64,000 nt of DNA from CAVREM01 sp963728825 (GCA_963728825.1 CAVSLA010000004.1:1240001-1304000); one strand, 5' to 3'; positions 18,395 to 27,985 are shown, counted from the first letter of the stretch. Translations and numbers: made by a program. Notes: generated by a model from the sequence alone, not told the origin.

Positions 18395-19520
18395 GGGCCG
18401 GTACCGGATTCTGCTTTGGAAGCGCCGAGAACGCTGCGGGCATGCCGATCGCCGGAGTAAAGCCGATCACGGTTGCGCCCTTCACGATATCGTTGGTCAC
18501 CGCCACGAGCACCGGGATGCCGCCGTTCAGGAAGACGTGGGGAGCCGCGGCAAGATCGCCTGGCAGCGTCAGATCGCCCGCTGGCGCCCCGCTCGACGCG
18601 AGGTAGCCGCGAATCGATGTATTCAGTCCGCCGACAATCAGTGTTCCACCGGCGAGGAGTGGCCCCCCGCGCGGCCGGAGCGGAAGCGCGCGTTTCCATT
18701 CCTGAGAGCCCCCGCCGCGGTCGAGCCCTCGCAGAATGTTGTCGAGCGACACAAAGTAGATCCGCTCGTCGTCTGCGACCGGCGTGCCGACGACATCGCC
18801 GCCGGTGCGCCAACGCCAGGCCACGTTGCCGCGGTCCGCGGCCAGGCAGTAGAGGAAGTTGTCAGTCGTGCCGACATAGACGCGATCGTCGAGTGCCAGC
18901 AGGCCGGTCGGCGGACCGCCGAGACGACGCTCCCACAACACCATCCCGTCTTCCAGCGCGAGCGCCAGCACCCGTCGGTCCTCGAGCGGCAGATAGACGC
19001 GTCCCGCGCCAACCGCAGCAGGGGCGCTGATCCGTGCCCCTGCTTCACGTTTCCAGACCACCTGGCCGTCCGACGCGCGTAGCGCGGCCACGGTTCCCGA
19101 GACGGTTGCCGTGATCAGCCAACCATCGTGGTGGACAGGTCGGACGGCGAGACGATCGTTCATCGCCATACGCCACGTCTCCGAACCATCGCCTGCGTCG
19201 AGGGCCGCGATCGCATCCGGATAGACGACAAACACCAGACGATCCGCGGGAACGGGTGGCCACTGGAGCTGAGCTGACACGAGCCACAGCTGCTGACCGC
19301 TCGCCAGGTCGTACGCGACCAGACGTTCACCTTCGATCGGAAAGTATCCGCGCGCCGCTTCGAAGCCAGGCGGCGCGGTGAGCGCGTTGTTGAGAGCGAG
19401 CGTCCATTGCGGACGTGCAGGGACGATGGGTACAGTGATCAGTTGAGCGGCGGCCGCCTGCACGCAGAAGATCGCCAGGGCAAGTGCACTACAACATATT
19501 GTGGTGCCACGCCTGCGCAC
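18381..19520 (-). CDS. Secreted PQQ-like beta-propeller repeat protein (BamB-like)
   Basis: A 379-residue protein with a signal peptide (hydrophobic core about residues 9-22, ending AAAAQ) and repeated blocks such as ALDAGDGSETWR, LRASDGQVVWKR and LALEDGMVLWER. These are PQQ-type propeller blades. The fold is shared with BamB of the outer-membrane assembly machine and with quinoprotein dehydrogenases. No catalytic residues of the latter are evident, so a scaffold or binding role is likelier. The start is a GTG at 19520 placed 6 nt after a TATTAT element, so the message may be leaderless. It is divergent from guaA. Confidence 0.75.
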   Translation of the reverse strand: MRRRGTTICCSALALAIFCVQAAAAQLITVPIVPARPQWTLALNNALTAPPGFEAARGYFPIEGERLVAYDLASGQQLWLVSAQLQWPPVPADRLVFVVYPDAIAALDAGDGSETWRMAMNDRLAVRPVHHDGWLITATVSGTVAALRASDGQVVWKREAGARISAPAAVGAGRVYLPLEDRRVLALALEDGMVLWERRLGGPPTGLLALDDRVYVGTTDNFLYCLAADRGNVAWRWRTGGDVVGTPVADDERIYFVSLDNILRGLDRGGGSQEWKRALPLRPRGGPLLAGGTLIVGGLNTSIRGYLASSGAPAGDLTLPGDLAAAPHVFLNGGIPVLVAVTNDIVKGATVIGFTPAIGMPAAFSALPKQNPVPALSLP

Positions 19521-19522
19521 AC

Positions 19523-19535
19523 CGCTATAATAGCG
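19523..19535. promoter_or_regulatory. Palindromic bidirectional -10 candidate between the propeller gene and guaA
   Basis: The 13-bp palindrome CGCTATAATAGCG gives a perfect TATAAT on the plus strand (19526-19531, guaA GTG 33 nt later) and TATTAT on the minus strand, whose gene starts 6 nt after it. One site could therefore serve both divergent genes. No strong -35 is visible on either side. Confidence 0.45.
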
Positions 19536-19564
19536 TCTAACTCTTCCAACCCCGGCCTCGTTTC

Positions 19565-21100
19565 GTGAGCCATCAAACCATTCTCGTTCTCGATTTCGGG
19601 TCGCAGTATACGCAGCTCATCGCTCGACGACTCCGCGAACTGTCGGTGTACTCGGAGATATGGGCGCCCGACACGCCTGCTGACAAGCTGCGCGCGAGAA
19701 ATCCGGTCGGCATCATCCTGTCAGGTGGTCCGAAAAGCGTTTCCGATGTCGGCGCGCCCAAGTGTGATCCCGCGTTGTTCGAGGTCGGCACGCCCGTACT
19801 CGGCATCTGCTACGGCATGCAGCTGATGGCCCACACCCTGGGCGGCCAGGTCGCACCGGCACCGCAGCGTGAATTCGGTCATGCGACCGTGAAGGTTGGC
19901 GACGACGTGCCGCTGTTCGCCGACGTACCGTCCGAAATCCGCGTGTGGGCGAGCCACGGGGACTATGTCGCCGCGCCGCCCGCGGGCTTTTCGGTGGTCG
20001 CGACCAGCGCCAACGCTCCAGTCGCGGCGATGGTGCACGCCGACAAGCGGTTGTACGCGCTGCTGTTTCACCCCGAGGTCGTGCACACCGACAAGGGTCT
20101 CGAGATCCTGCGCAACTTTTCGTACGGCATCTGCGGCTGCACCGGCGACTGGACGATGGCATCGTTTGTCGAAGAGGCGACGGCCCGGATTCGCGCCCAG
20201 GTCGGCGATGGACATGTCGTGTGCGCGTTGAGCGGCGGTGTCGACTCGACGGTGGCGGCGCTAATCATTCACCGCGCGGTCGGCGACCGTCTGACGTGCA
20301 TCTTCGTCGACAACGGCGTCTTGCGGCTCGACGAGGCGCAGCAGGTGCGCCGGCGGTTCGAACGCCTGCAGCTGCCGCTGAAGTTCGTCGACGCCTCCGA
20401 GCTGTTTCTGGAGAGGCTGGCGGGTGTCAGCGATCCGGAGAAGAAGCGCAAGATCATCGGCGCGACATTCATCGACGTGTTCGAACGCGAAGCCGCGTCG
20501 CTTGGCAAAGTCGACTTCCTGGCGCAGGGCACCTTGTACCCGGACGTCATCGAGTCGGTCGCGATTGTGGGTCAATCCGCGCTCATCAAGAGCCACCACA
20601 ACGTCGGGGGACTCCCCGAGCGGATGCGGATGAAGCTGGTCGAGCCCCTGCGCGAACTGTTCAAGGACGAGGTACGCGCGGTTGGGCGTAAGCTCGGGCT
20701 CGACGAAGAATTCGTCGTCCGGCAGCCGTTTCCCGGACCTGGCCTGGCCGTCCGCATTCTCGGAGAGGTCACCCGGCCACGACTCGACCTTCTGCGGCGG
20801 GCGGACGCGATTGTGGCGGAGGAAATCAAACGAGACGGATGGTACGTCAGACTATGGCAGAGTTTTGCCGTGCTCCTGCCGGTCCAGAGCGTTGGCGTGA
20901 TGGGCGACGAGCGGACCTACGAGTATACGGTGGCGATCCGGGCGGTCGAGAGCCGTGATGGGATGACTGCCGACTGGGCGCGCCTGCCGCACGATCTGCT
21001 GGCTCGCATTTCGTCACGGATTGTCAACGAAGTCCGCGGCATCAACCGCGTCGTCTACGACATCAGCTCCAAGCCGCCGTCGACCATCGAATGGGAATAG
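19565..21100 (+). CDS. guaA: GMP synthase (glutamine-hydrolysing)
   Basis: A 511-residue GMP synthase that converts XMP to GMP with glutamine and ATP. The N-terminal class I amidotransferase has its catalytic cysteine at C82 (GICYGMQ) and the histidine in FHPEVVHT. The ATP-pyrophosphatase domain carries the P-loop LSGGVDSTV near residue 223. The C-terminal dimerisation domain ends in PPSTIEWE, the conserved terminus of the family. The start is a GTG, matching the typical N-terminus ([17 protein letters not shown]). It is followed by an intergenic repeat array and dnaE. Confidence 0.96.
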   Translation: MSHQTILVLDFGSQYTQLIARRLRELSVYSEIWAPDTPADKLRARNPVGIILSGGPKSVSDVGAPKCDPALFEVGTPVLGICYGMQLMAHTLGGQVAPAPQREFGHATVKVGDDVPLFADVPSEIRVWASHGDYVAAPPAGFSVVATSANAPVAAMVHADKRLYALLFHPEVVHTDKGLEILRNFSYGICGCTGDWTMASFVEEATARIRAQVGDGHVVCALSGGVDSTVAALIIHRAVGDRLTCIFVDNGVLRLDEAQQVRRRFERLQLPLKFVDASELFLERLAGVSDPEKKRKIIGATFIDVFEREAASLGKVDFLAQGTLYPDVIESVAIVGQSALIKSHHNVGGLPERMRMKLVEPLRELFKDEVRAVGRKLGLDEEFVVRQPFPGPGLAVRILGEVTRPRLDLLRRADAIVAEEIKRDGWYVRLWQSFAVLLPVQSVGVMGDERTYEYTVAIRAVESRDGMTADWARLPHDLLARISSRIVNEVRGINRVVYDISSKPPSTIEWE

Positions 21101-21111
21101 TTCGGGCGTAG

Positions 21112-21183
21112 GATCTGAGATCTGAGATCTGAGATCTGAGATCTGAGGATTTGAGGATTTGAGGATTTGAGGATCTGAGGATC
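21112..21183 (+). repeat. Tandem array of GATCTGA (7 bp) then GGATTTGA-type (8 bp) units before dnaE
   Basis: Five perfect GATCTGA units occupy 21112-21146. They are followed by four 8-bp units of the form GATNTGAG and a final GATC that abuts the dnaE GTG. The last units supply the only Shine-Dalgarno-like GAGG (21177-21180) before dnaE. Unlike most arrays here, there is no inverted half. Confidence 0.85.
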
Positions 21184-24100
21184 GTGAACGACTTCGTTCA
21201 TCTTCATCTGCACACCGAGTATTCACTGCTCGACGGCGCCTGCCGGATCGACGAGGTCCTCGATCAGGCCGTCAAGCTGAAGATGCCGGCGATTGCCGTT
21301 ACCGAACACGGCAATCTGTTTTCATCGGTGATCTTTCACGATCACGCGCGGGCGCGCGGGCTGAAGCCGATTCTGGGATGCGAAGTCTACGTCGCGCCTG
21401 GCGACCGGCGGACCAAGAGCGGAAATCCGGGCGAAACGCAGAACCATCTGGTCCTGCTGGCCGAGACGCTCGAGGGGTATCACAACCTCATCAAGCTGGT
21501 ATCGGCTGGCTATACCGAGGGCTTCTACTATAAGCCGCGCATCGACAAGGAGCTGCTGGCGCGGCATGCCAAGGGTTTGATCGGTCTGAGCTCCTGCCTC
21601 AAGGGCGAGGTCGCCGAAGGGCTCTCTCATCGTCAGGAGCGGAGAGCGATCGAGGCCGCGGCGTCGTATCGGGACGTGCTCGGCCAGGGAAACTTTTTCC
21701 TCGAAATGCAGTGGCATGGCATCGAGGAGCAGCGTACGGTCAACGGGTCGCTGCCGGCCATCGCGCGCGACCTCGGCCTGCCGTTGATCTGCACCAACGA
21801 CGTGCACTATCTGCGGGAGACGGATGCCCATCCGCACGACGTCCTGCTGTGCATCGGCACCGGCAAGGCGTTCAGCGATCCGAAGCGGATGCGCTACGAA
21901 GCGCAGCAGTTTTTCCTCAAGTCGGCCGCCGAGATGGCCGCCGTCTTCGGCGATCATCCGGAAGCGCTGCTGAATACGCTGCGGATTGCCGAACGCTGCA
22001 ACGTCGTCCTCCCCGAGGGTCAGAACCATCTGCCCAACTTCGACGTGCCGCCTGGCTTCACGCTCGACGAGTACTTCGAGCATGTGGCGCGAGAAGGCTT
22101 CCGGCAGCGTCTCCCGCGGCTGCAGCAGCTGGCCGCGGCCGGGACGCTCACGCACACCATCGACGAATACGAGCGCCGCCTGAGTTATGAAGTCGAGATG
22201 ATCAAGAAGATGAAGTACCCCGGGTACTTCTTGATTGTGTGGGATTTCATCCGCTACGCGCGCGAGCAGGGGATTCCCGTCGGGCCGGGTCGCGGCTCGG
22301 CGGCCGGCAGCCTGGTCGCGTATGCGCTGCGCATCACCGACGTCGACCCGCTCGACTTCAACCTGATCTTCGAACGCTTCCTGAACCCCGAGCGCGTCTC
22401 GATGCCGGACATCGACATCGATTTCTGCGAGCGGCGGCGCGGCGAAGTCATCGACTACGTCACCCGCAAGTACGGCCGCGAGAACGTCGCCCAGATCATC
22501 ACCTTTGGAACGATGAAGGCCAAGGCGGTGGTGCGCGATGTCGGACGGGTGCTCGAGATGCCGTTCGGCGACGTCGACAAGGTGGCGAAACAGATTCCCG
22601 CCGCGCTCGACATGACGCTCGACAAGGCGCTCGAGGAGAACCCGACGCTCAGGGAACTGGAGCAGAACGACGCGAAGGTCAAGGAGCTGCTGAGCGTCGC
22701 GAAGCGGCTCGAAGGGATGACCCGCCACGCCTCGGTCCACGCCGCCGGGGTGGTGATCGCGCCCACCGCCATCACCGACTACGCGCCGCTCTACAAGGGC
22801 GCGCGGGATGAAATCACGACCCAATGGTCGATGAAGGAGATCGAGCGCATCGGTCTCCTCAAGATGGATTTCCTCGGGTTGAGCACGCTGACGCTCATCT
22901 TCGACGCCATCGGGGAGATCAAGCGGACGACCGGCGTGGCGCTCGACATCGACACGATTCCGCTGGACGACCCGAAGACCTACCAGATCTTCCAGGACGG
23001 TCAGACCTACGGCATCTTCCAGTTCGAGAGCAGCGGGATGCGGGACATCCTGCGCAAGGCCAAGCCGCAGCGTCTGGACGATCTGATCGCGCTGAATGCG
23101 CTCTATCGCCCAGGGCCGCTGCGGAGCGGCATGGTCGACGACTTCATTGCCCGCAAGCAGGGCAAGACCGAGGTGCACTACGAGCTGCCGCAGCTCGAGC
23201 CGATTCTCCGCGAGACCTACGGCGTCATCGCCTATCAGGAACAGGTGATGCGGATTGCCAGGGAGCTGGGCGGCTTCACGCTCGGTGAAGCCGACATCCT
23301 GCGCAAGGCGATGGGGAAGAAGAACCCCGAGGTGATGGCCAAGCAGCGCGGCAAGTTCGTGGACGGGGCGAAGAAGAGCGGCATATCCGAGAAGAAGGCC
23401 GGACCGATCTTCGACCTGATGGAACACTTCGCCGGATACGGGTTTCCCAAAGCACACTCCACCGCCTACGCGTTCCTGGCCTATCAGACGGCCTACCTGA
23501 AGGCGAACTACCCGTGGCATTTCGCGGCAGCGCTGCTGACCATCGAAGCGCAGAACACGGACAAGCTGGCGTTGTACCTCGGTGAGTGCCGCGATCGCGG
23601 CATCCCGGTGCTGCCGCCCGACATCAACGAGAGCCAGCTGGCGTTCACGGTCGAGTCCGAGCAGGGTGTGAGGTTCGGACTGACCGCCATCAAGAATGTC
23701 GGCGAGGGCGCGATTGAGTCGCTGTTGTCGGTCCGCGCTAAAGGGCGCATCAAGTCGATTCACGGGCTGTGCGAGGATCTCGACTTGCGCCTGGTCAACA
23801 AGCGCGTCTTCGAAAGCCTGGTCAAGTCGGGCGCGTTCGACTCGCTCGGCCGGAACGAACCGGCGGTGGCAGGAATGGCGACCCGCGAGCTCCGGCCGCG
23901 ACTGCTGGCGTCGCTGGACGCTGCCTACGACTACGGGGCGCGGCATCAGCGCGATCGGGAAGAAGGGCAGGCGCAGCTGTTCGGCGGATTCAGCGGCCAC
24001 GCCGGTGACGACCACGCGCACTTCCAGCCGCCGACCGCTGCCCCATGGACCGAGAGCGAGCAGCTGGCCTTCGAAAAGGAGACGCTCGGTCTCTATTGGA

Positions 24101-24729
24101 GCGGGCACCCGGTCGATCGCTACGCGGCGGCGCTGCGGGACTTCGGCGCCCGCTCGACCGTGGAGCTCGCCGACACCCCTGCATCCCCTGAAAAAGACGA
24201 CGGGTGGGGACCCGGAGGCCGCAAGCCGATCGAGCCGGACACCAGCCTCGGCGGCATCGTCGCGGCGTGCCGCCAGCTGAAAACGCGCAAGGGCGACCGG
24301 ATGGCGGTCTTCACCGTCGAAGACGCGCAGGGCGGCGTCGAGGTGATTGCGTTTCCCGAGGCGTATCAGCGGGCGGCCAGCCTGATCGAAACCGGCACGA
24401 TGGTGCTGGTGCGCGGCAAACTCGAACGAGACGACGAGTCCGTGCGGATTCTGGCTGCGGAGATCGCGCCGATCGAGAGCATTCATGAACGGCTCGCGCG
24501 CGAGGTGAAGATCCGCATCCGCAAACCCGCGGGCGGCGTGGCCCAGGCGCTGCTCGAAATCGTCAGCCGCCACCGCGGCGACCGCCGCCTGTCGTTCGAG
24601 ATCGAGACAACCGCGCCGCGCCTGCGTGTGTCGCTCGACGTCACCGCCCAGATTCGGGTGCGCCCTTCGCCGACGCTGATTGCGGAGGTCGAACAGGTGG
24701 TCGGGCAGGGCGCGGTATCGCTGCGGTAA
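21184..24729 (+). CDS. dnaE: DNA polymerase III subunit alpha
   Basis: An 1181-residue replicative polymerase catalytic subunit of the DnaE type. The N-terminal PHP domain retains HLHLHTEYSLLDGA and TEHGN. The palm motif PDIDIDF and the PGRGSAAGSLV motif mark the polymerase core. The tandem HhH region and a C-terminal OB-fold (about residue 1020 onward) follow. The length matches DnaE1. The start is the GTG at 21184, directly after a short-repeat array that provides its only ribosome-binding-like sequence. It is 4 bp upstream of accA, so replication and fatty-acid genes share a transcript, an order also seen elsewhere in bacteria. Confidence 0.96.
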   Translation: MNDFVHLHLHTEYSLLDGACRIDEVLDQAVKLKMPAIAVTEHGNLFSSVIFHDHARARGLKPILGCEVYVAPGDRRTKSGNPGETQNHLVLLAETLEGYHNLIKLVSAGYTEGFYYKPRIDKELLARHAKGLIGLSSCLKGEVAEGLSHRQERRAIEAAASYRDVLGQGNFFLEMQWHGIEEQRTVNGSLPAIARDLGLPLICTNDVHYLRETDAHPHDVLLCIGTGKAFSDPKRMRYEAQQFFLKSAAEMAAVFGDHPEALLNTLRIAERCNVVLPEGQNHLPNFDVPPGFTLDEYFEHVAREGFRQRLPRLQQLAAAGTLTHTIDEYERRLSYEVEMIKKMKYPGYFLIVWDFIRYAREQGIPVGPGRGSAAGSLVAYALRITDVDPLDFNLIFERFLNPERVSMPDIDIDFCERRRGEVIDYVTRKYGRENVAQIITFGTMKAKAVVRDVGRVLEMPFGDVDKVAKQIPAALDMTLDKALEENPTLRELEQNDAKVKELLSVAKRLEGMTRHASVHAAGVVIAPTAITDYAPLYKGARDEITTQWSMKEIERIGLLKMDFLGLSTLTLIFDAIGEIKRTTGVALDIDTIPLDDPKTYQIFQDGQTYGIFQFESSGMRDILRKAKPQRLDDLIALNALYRPGPLRSGMVDDFIARKQGKTEVHYELPQLEPILRETYGVIAYQEQVMRIARELGGFTLGEADILRKAMGKKNPEVMAKQRGKFVDGAKKSGISEKKAGPIFDLMEHFAGYGFPKAHSTAYAFLAYQTAYLKANYPWHFAAALLTIEAQNTDKLALYLGECRDRGIPVLPPDINESQLAFTVESEQGVRFGLTAIKNVGEGAIESLLSVRAKGRIKSIHGLCEDLDLRLVNKRVFESLVKSGAFDSLGRNEPAVAGMATRELRPRLLASLDAAYDYGARHQRDREEGQAQLFGGFSGHAGDDHAHFQPPTAAPWTESEQLAFEKETLGLYWSGHPVDRYAAALRDFGARSTVELADTPASPEKDDGWGPGGRKPIEPDTSLGGIVAACRQLKTRKGDRMAVFTVEDAQGGVEVIAFPEAYQRAASLIETGTMVLVRGKLERDDESVRILAAEIAPIESIHERLAREVKIRIRKPAGGVAQALLEIVSRHRGDRRLSFEIETTAPRLRVSLDVTAQIRVRPSPTLIAEVEQVVGQGAVSLR

Positions 24730-24733
24730 ACCC

Positions 24734-25699
24734 ATGCCGCCTGAAACCCTCGACTTCGAGGAGCCGATCGCCGTTCTCCTGAAGGAGATTGAAGCGCTCG
24801 ATGCGCTGCCGACCACCGAGCCGCGCGACCGCGAGCTCGCGCTGCTGCGCAAACGCCTCCAGACGGTGCGCGCCGATCTCTACGCGTCGCTGACGCCGTG
24901 GCAGCGCGTGCTGGTCGCCAGGCATCCGTCGCGGCCCGGGCTCGAATCGTTCATCGAGCGACTGTTCACCAATTTCGTCGAGATCCACGGCGATCGCCGC
25001 TTCGCCGACGATCACGCGATGATGGCCGGCTTCGCCGAGTTCCGCGAGCAGCCGGTGCTGATCGTCGGCCATGTCAAAGGCACCGACACCAAGGAGAAGA
25101 TTTTCCGCAATTTCGGATATGCCCGGCCCGAGGGCTACCGCAAGGCGTTGCGGGTGATGCGGCTGGCCGAAAAATTCCGCCGCCCGATCATCGTGTTTGT
25201 CGATACTCCGGCGGCGTATCCAGGCATCGAGTCCGAGGAGCGGGGGGTTGCCGAAGCGATTGCCGCCAACCTGCGCGACATGATGCTGCTCGACGCGCCG
25301 ATCATCGTCTGCGTGAGCGGAGAAGGGGGCAGCGGCGGCGCACTCGGCATCGCGGTCGGCGATCGCGTGCTGATGCAGGAGTACGCGATCTACAGCGTCA
25401 TCCCGCCCGAAGGATGTGCGGCGATCCTGTGGCGTGATGCGGCGAAGAAAGTGGAGGCTGCGGCGGCGCTCAAGCTGACCGCGCCGGATCTGTTGAAGGC
25501 CGCGATCGTCGACGAGATCATCCCCGAGCCGGTGGGCGGTGCCCACACCGATCCAGCGGCCGCCGCAGCGATGGTCGAAGCGGCACTCGCTCGAGCCCTC
25601 GGCGAAGTGAGCGCCCTTGACAGCGACACGCGGCTGGCGATGCGATACGAGAAGTTCCGCAGAATGGGCCGGGCGGGTATCGAGTTCACAGAGGAGTAG
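24734..25699 (+). CDS. accA: Acetyl-CoA carboxylase carboxyltransferase subunit alpha
   Basis: A 321-residue alpha subunit of the carboxyltransferase that, with AccD, passes the carboxyl group from biotin to acetyl-CoA to form malonyl-CoA. Family signatures include the N-terminal LDFEEPI, HGDRRFADD, GRNFGY-like FRNFGYARPEGYRKALR, and SGEGGSGGALGI, the oxyanion-hole region. The length is normal. The ATG at 24734 fits the family start and lies 4 nt after the dnaE stop. Confidence 0.95.
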   Translation: MPPETLDFEEPIAVLLKEIEALDALPTTEPRDRELALLRKRLQTVRADLYASLTPWQRVLVARHPSRPGLESFIERLFTNFVEIHGDRRFADDHAMMAGFAEFREQPVLIVGHVKGTDTKEKIFRNFGYARPEGYRKALRVMRLAEKFRRPIIVFVDTPAAYPGIESEERGVAEAIAANLRDMMLLDAPIIVCVSGEGGSGGALGIAVGDRVLMQEYAIYSVIPPEGCAAILWRDAAKKVEAAAALKLTAPDLLKAAIVDEIIPEPVGGAHTDPAAAAAMVEAALARALGEVSALDSDTRLAMRYEKFRRMGRAGIEFTEE

Positions 25700-25729
25700 G
25701 GACTACTCACGGTGCGTCTGCAAGGTTTC

Positions 25730-25774
25730 AACACAAAGGACACAAAGGACACCAAGGAAACAAAGATCGCAAAG
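25730..25774 (+). repeat. Left 9-bp repeat block (GACACAAAG type) flanking the GxxExxY gene
   Basis: Five degenerate 9-bp units ending in AAG occupy this tract (AACACAAAG, GACACAAAG, GACACCAAG, GAAACAAAG, ATCGCAAAG). The block ends 2 nt from the stop codon of the broken GxxExxY gene and is the reverse complement of the block at 26181-26234. Confidence 0.8.
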
Positions 25775-25776
25775 AC

Positions 25777-26167
25777 TTAGAGTTGATCTTCGGGACAGTT
25801 TATGACGCGCCGAATGCCATCGCGCATGTGTGGAACGTTGAAGTTGAGGAGCAGGCCCAGTTTCATTTTGGCCAACGTGAGGTAGGTCATCATCTGTGCG
25901 AGGTGCACCGGCAAGATCTTTTCGACGCACTTGATTTTCGACGATCAGGCAGTCTTCGACGATGTAATCGACACGGTAGCCACAGGCGAGGCGAAGTCCT
26001 TCATAGACGACTGGCAAACCAACTTGGTGCTCGAAATGCAGGCCGGCTTGGGTGAGTTCGTCATAGAGGCAGGCATCGCACGCGCTTTCAAGCACACCGG
26101 CACCCAGAACGCTGTGCACCTTCAGCCCCGCACCAATGACGACGCGACTGGCCTCGTTTGCACGCAT
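25777..26167 (-). pseudogene. GxxExxY protein (PD-(D/E)XK nuclease-like), frameshifted
   Basis: The N-terminal 75 residues read as a GxxExxY-family protein: GLKVHSVLGAGVLESACDA, then GLPVVYEG, YRVDYIVEDCLIVE. The family belongs to the PD-(D/E)XK nuclease-like fold and has no settled function. The frame breaks exactly at the presumed active-site E-x-K: the sequence has GAAAATCAAG, whereas one A fewer would read E-I-K and restore CVEKILPVHLAQMMTYL and LGLLLNFNVP, ending at the TAA at 25777-25779. The GxxExxY tyrosine is replaced by cysteine. The shift could be an A-run sequencing error or true inactivation. Inverted 9-bp arrays abut both ends. Confidence 0.75.
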
Positions 26168-26180
26168 GTGATGTCTTAAC

Positions 26181-26234
26181 CTTTGTGTCCTTTGTGTCCT
26201 TTGTGTCCTTTGTGTCCTTTGTGTCCTTTGTGTT
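26181..26234 (+). repeat. Right 9-bp repeat block (CTTTGTGTC x5 plus CTTTGTGTT)
   Basis: Six 9-bp units in perfect register, five identical, lie 13 nt upstream of the GxxExxY start (on the minus strand) and 24 nt upstream of the recJ ATG. They are the inverse of the left block. On the minus strand they read as lysine-aspartate-threonine codons, which produces spurious repetitive peptides. Confidence 0.9.
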
Positions 26235-26258
26235 TATCGTGATTGTGAAGCAACCCGA

Positions 26259-27983
26259 ATGCCGACCGTAACCCCCCGCTGGCATCTCACGCCGTGTGAT
26301 GGACCGTCCGCGGAGAAGCTCGCCGCGGCGCTCGACATCCCGCCGCTGGTCGCGCGTCTGCTTTGTCAACGTGGACTGGGCGACCCGGAGGTCGCCGCGC
26401 GCTTCCTGAATCCGCGGCTGGATCACCTGCACGATCCGATGCTGCTCGCCGACATGCGCCCGGCGATCGAGCGCATTCTCGGCGCGATCGCGCGCAAGGA
26501 ACGCATCGCGATCCACGGCGACTACGACGTCGACGGCATCACCTCCACCGTCATCCTGCGGCGCGCGCTGGAGTTGATGGGCGCCGAAGTCGTGCACTTC
26601 ATTCCCGAACGGCTGAAGGACGGCTACGGACTCCAACCGGCGGCGATCGAGCGCCTGCACGCGGCCGGCGTGCTGCTCGTCATTTCCGTGGATTGTGGGA
26701 TCCGTGGCGCAGAAGCCGCCGTGCGGGCGCGCGACCTGGGCGTCGATCTGATCGTCACCGATCATCACGAACCGGATGTGACGCTGCCGCCGGCTCTGGC
26801 AGTGATCAATCCCAAGCGCAGCGATTGCGCGTATCCCGACAAATACCTGGCAGGTGTCGGCGTCGCCCTGAAGCTCGTGCAGGCGCTGTGCCGGGCCACC
26901 GGCCGCGACAGCTGGCTGCCCGGGTTCGTCAAGATCGCGGCGATCGGTACGCTCGCCGACGTGGTCCCGTTGATCGGCGAAAACCGCGTGATCGCGAAGT
27001 TGGGCCTCGATCTCCTGACGCGTGGTCCGCACAAGGTGGGCCTGCGGGCGCTGCTCGACGTCTCCGGCCTGGCCGGGAAGACGATTGACAGCTACCACAT
27101 TTCCTTCATGGTGGCGCCGCGGGTGAATGCGGCCGGACGCATGAGCACGCCGGATCTGGCTACCCGGCTGCTGCTGGCCAGCGACGAGACGCTCGGCGAT
27201 GAAGTGCGGGCGCTCGCCCAGCAGCTCGACGGCGAAAACATCCGTCGTCAGGAAGAGGAAGCCGAGATTCTCGCGGCCGCCAAGAAAGTCGTCCAGACGG
27301 ATCCGGACGTCGGCGCGCGCTCGGTGATCGTGGTGGCCGGCGAGGGCTGGCATCGCGGCGTCATCGGCATTGTCGCCTCCAAGCTGGTGGATACATTTCA
27401 TCGGCCGGCGATCGTGCTGTCGGTCGACGGGGACGTGGCGCACGGATCGTGTCGCAGCATCCCGCAGTTCGACATGCTGGGCGGCCTCGAGCGATGCGCC
27501 GACCTGTTCGTGCGTTTCGGGGGCCACAAGCAGGCGGCCGGGCTGACGATGGAAGCCGGCCGCGTCAGAGATCTGCGCCGTGCGATCAACGAAGTGGCCG
27601 ACGAAACGCTCGGCCCCGAAGATCTGATGCCGCGGCTGCGGATCGACGACGAATTGACCTTCCGCGGCATCACGGGGGGAATCGCCGCCGGTGTTTCGGC
27701 GCTGGCGCCCTTCGGCGCCGGCAACCCCCGCCCGGTGTTCGCCGCGCGAGGCGTGGAAATCATCGACGGACCGCGAAAGCTCAAGGACCGCCACCTCAAA
27801 ATGGCCCTGCGCCAGGACGGCCGAATCTTCCGTGCCATCGCCTGGCGCGCAGCCGAGCGCCAGGACTTCATCGAAGAACACAAGTCGTCGCTCGACGTCG
27901 CGTTCTCCCTCGAACAGAACCAGTACAATGGTGAGACGTTCGTGGAATTGACGCTGGCCGACATCAGGAGAGCGGAATACTGA
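26259..27983 (+). CDS. recJ: Single-stranded-DNA-specific exonuclease RecJ
   Basis: A 574-residue 5'-3' single-strand exonuclease of the DHH family, used in recombination and base-excision repair. Motif I GDYDVDGITS and motif III DHHE (from about residue 168) are intact. The DHHA1 domain follows with GEGWHRGVIGIVASK and GGHKQAAGLTM. The C-terminal OB-like domain ends in FVELTLADIRRAEY. The ATG at 26259 lies just after the 9-bp repeats of the GxxExxY cassette. It probably leads the downstream Lpt/PTS region. Confidence 0.95.
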   Translation: MPTVTPRWHLTPCDGPSAEKLAAALDIPPLVARLLCQRGLGDPEVAARFLNPRLDHLHDPMLLADMRPAIERILGAIARKERIAIHGDYDVDGITSTVILRRALELMGAEVVHFIPERLKDGYGLQPAAIERLHAAGVLLVISVDCGIRGAEAAVRARDLGVDLIVTDHHEPDVTLPPALAVINPKRSDCAYPDKYLAGVGVALKLVQALCRATGRDSWLPGFVKIAAIGTLADVVPLIGENRVIAKLGLDLLTRGPHKVGLRALLDVSGLAGKTIDSYHISFMVAPRVNAAGRMSTPDLATRLLLASDETLGDEVRALAQQLDGENIRRQEEEAEILAAAKKVVQTDPDVGARSVIVVAGEGWHRGVIGIVASKLVDTFHRPAIVLSVDGDVAHGSCRSIPQFDMLGGLERCADLFVRFGGHKQAAGLTMEAGRVRDLRRAINEVADETLGPEDLMPRLRIDDELTFRGITGGIAAGVSALAPFGAGNPRPVFAARGVEIIDGPRKLKDRHLKMALRQDGRIFRAIAWRAAERQDFIEEHKSSLDVAFSLEQNQYNGETFVELTLADIRRAEY

Positions 27984-27985
27984 AA

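Larger units (their letters stand above)
25730..26234 (-). mobile_element. Candidate GxxExxY cassette bounded by inverted 9-bp repeat arrays
   Basis: A 505-bp unit lies between accA and recJ: a block of GACACAAAG-type 9-mers, a single frameshifted GxxExxY gene, and a block of CTTTGTGTC 9-mers, which is the reverse complement. Gene and repeats abut almost without gap (2 and 13 nt). The shape resembles a non-autonomous mobile element with terminal inverted repeats, or a gene that maintains its own repeats. No target-site duplication or transposase was identified, so mobility is inference. Confidence 0.45.

Noticed and set aside
26178..26258. Lysine-aspartate-threonine repetitive peptide
   Set aside because: It is only the translation of the CTTTGTGTC array and belongs to a reading frame antisense to recJ.
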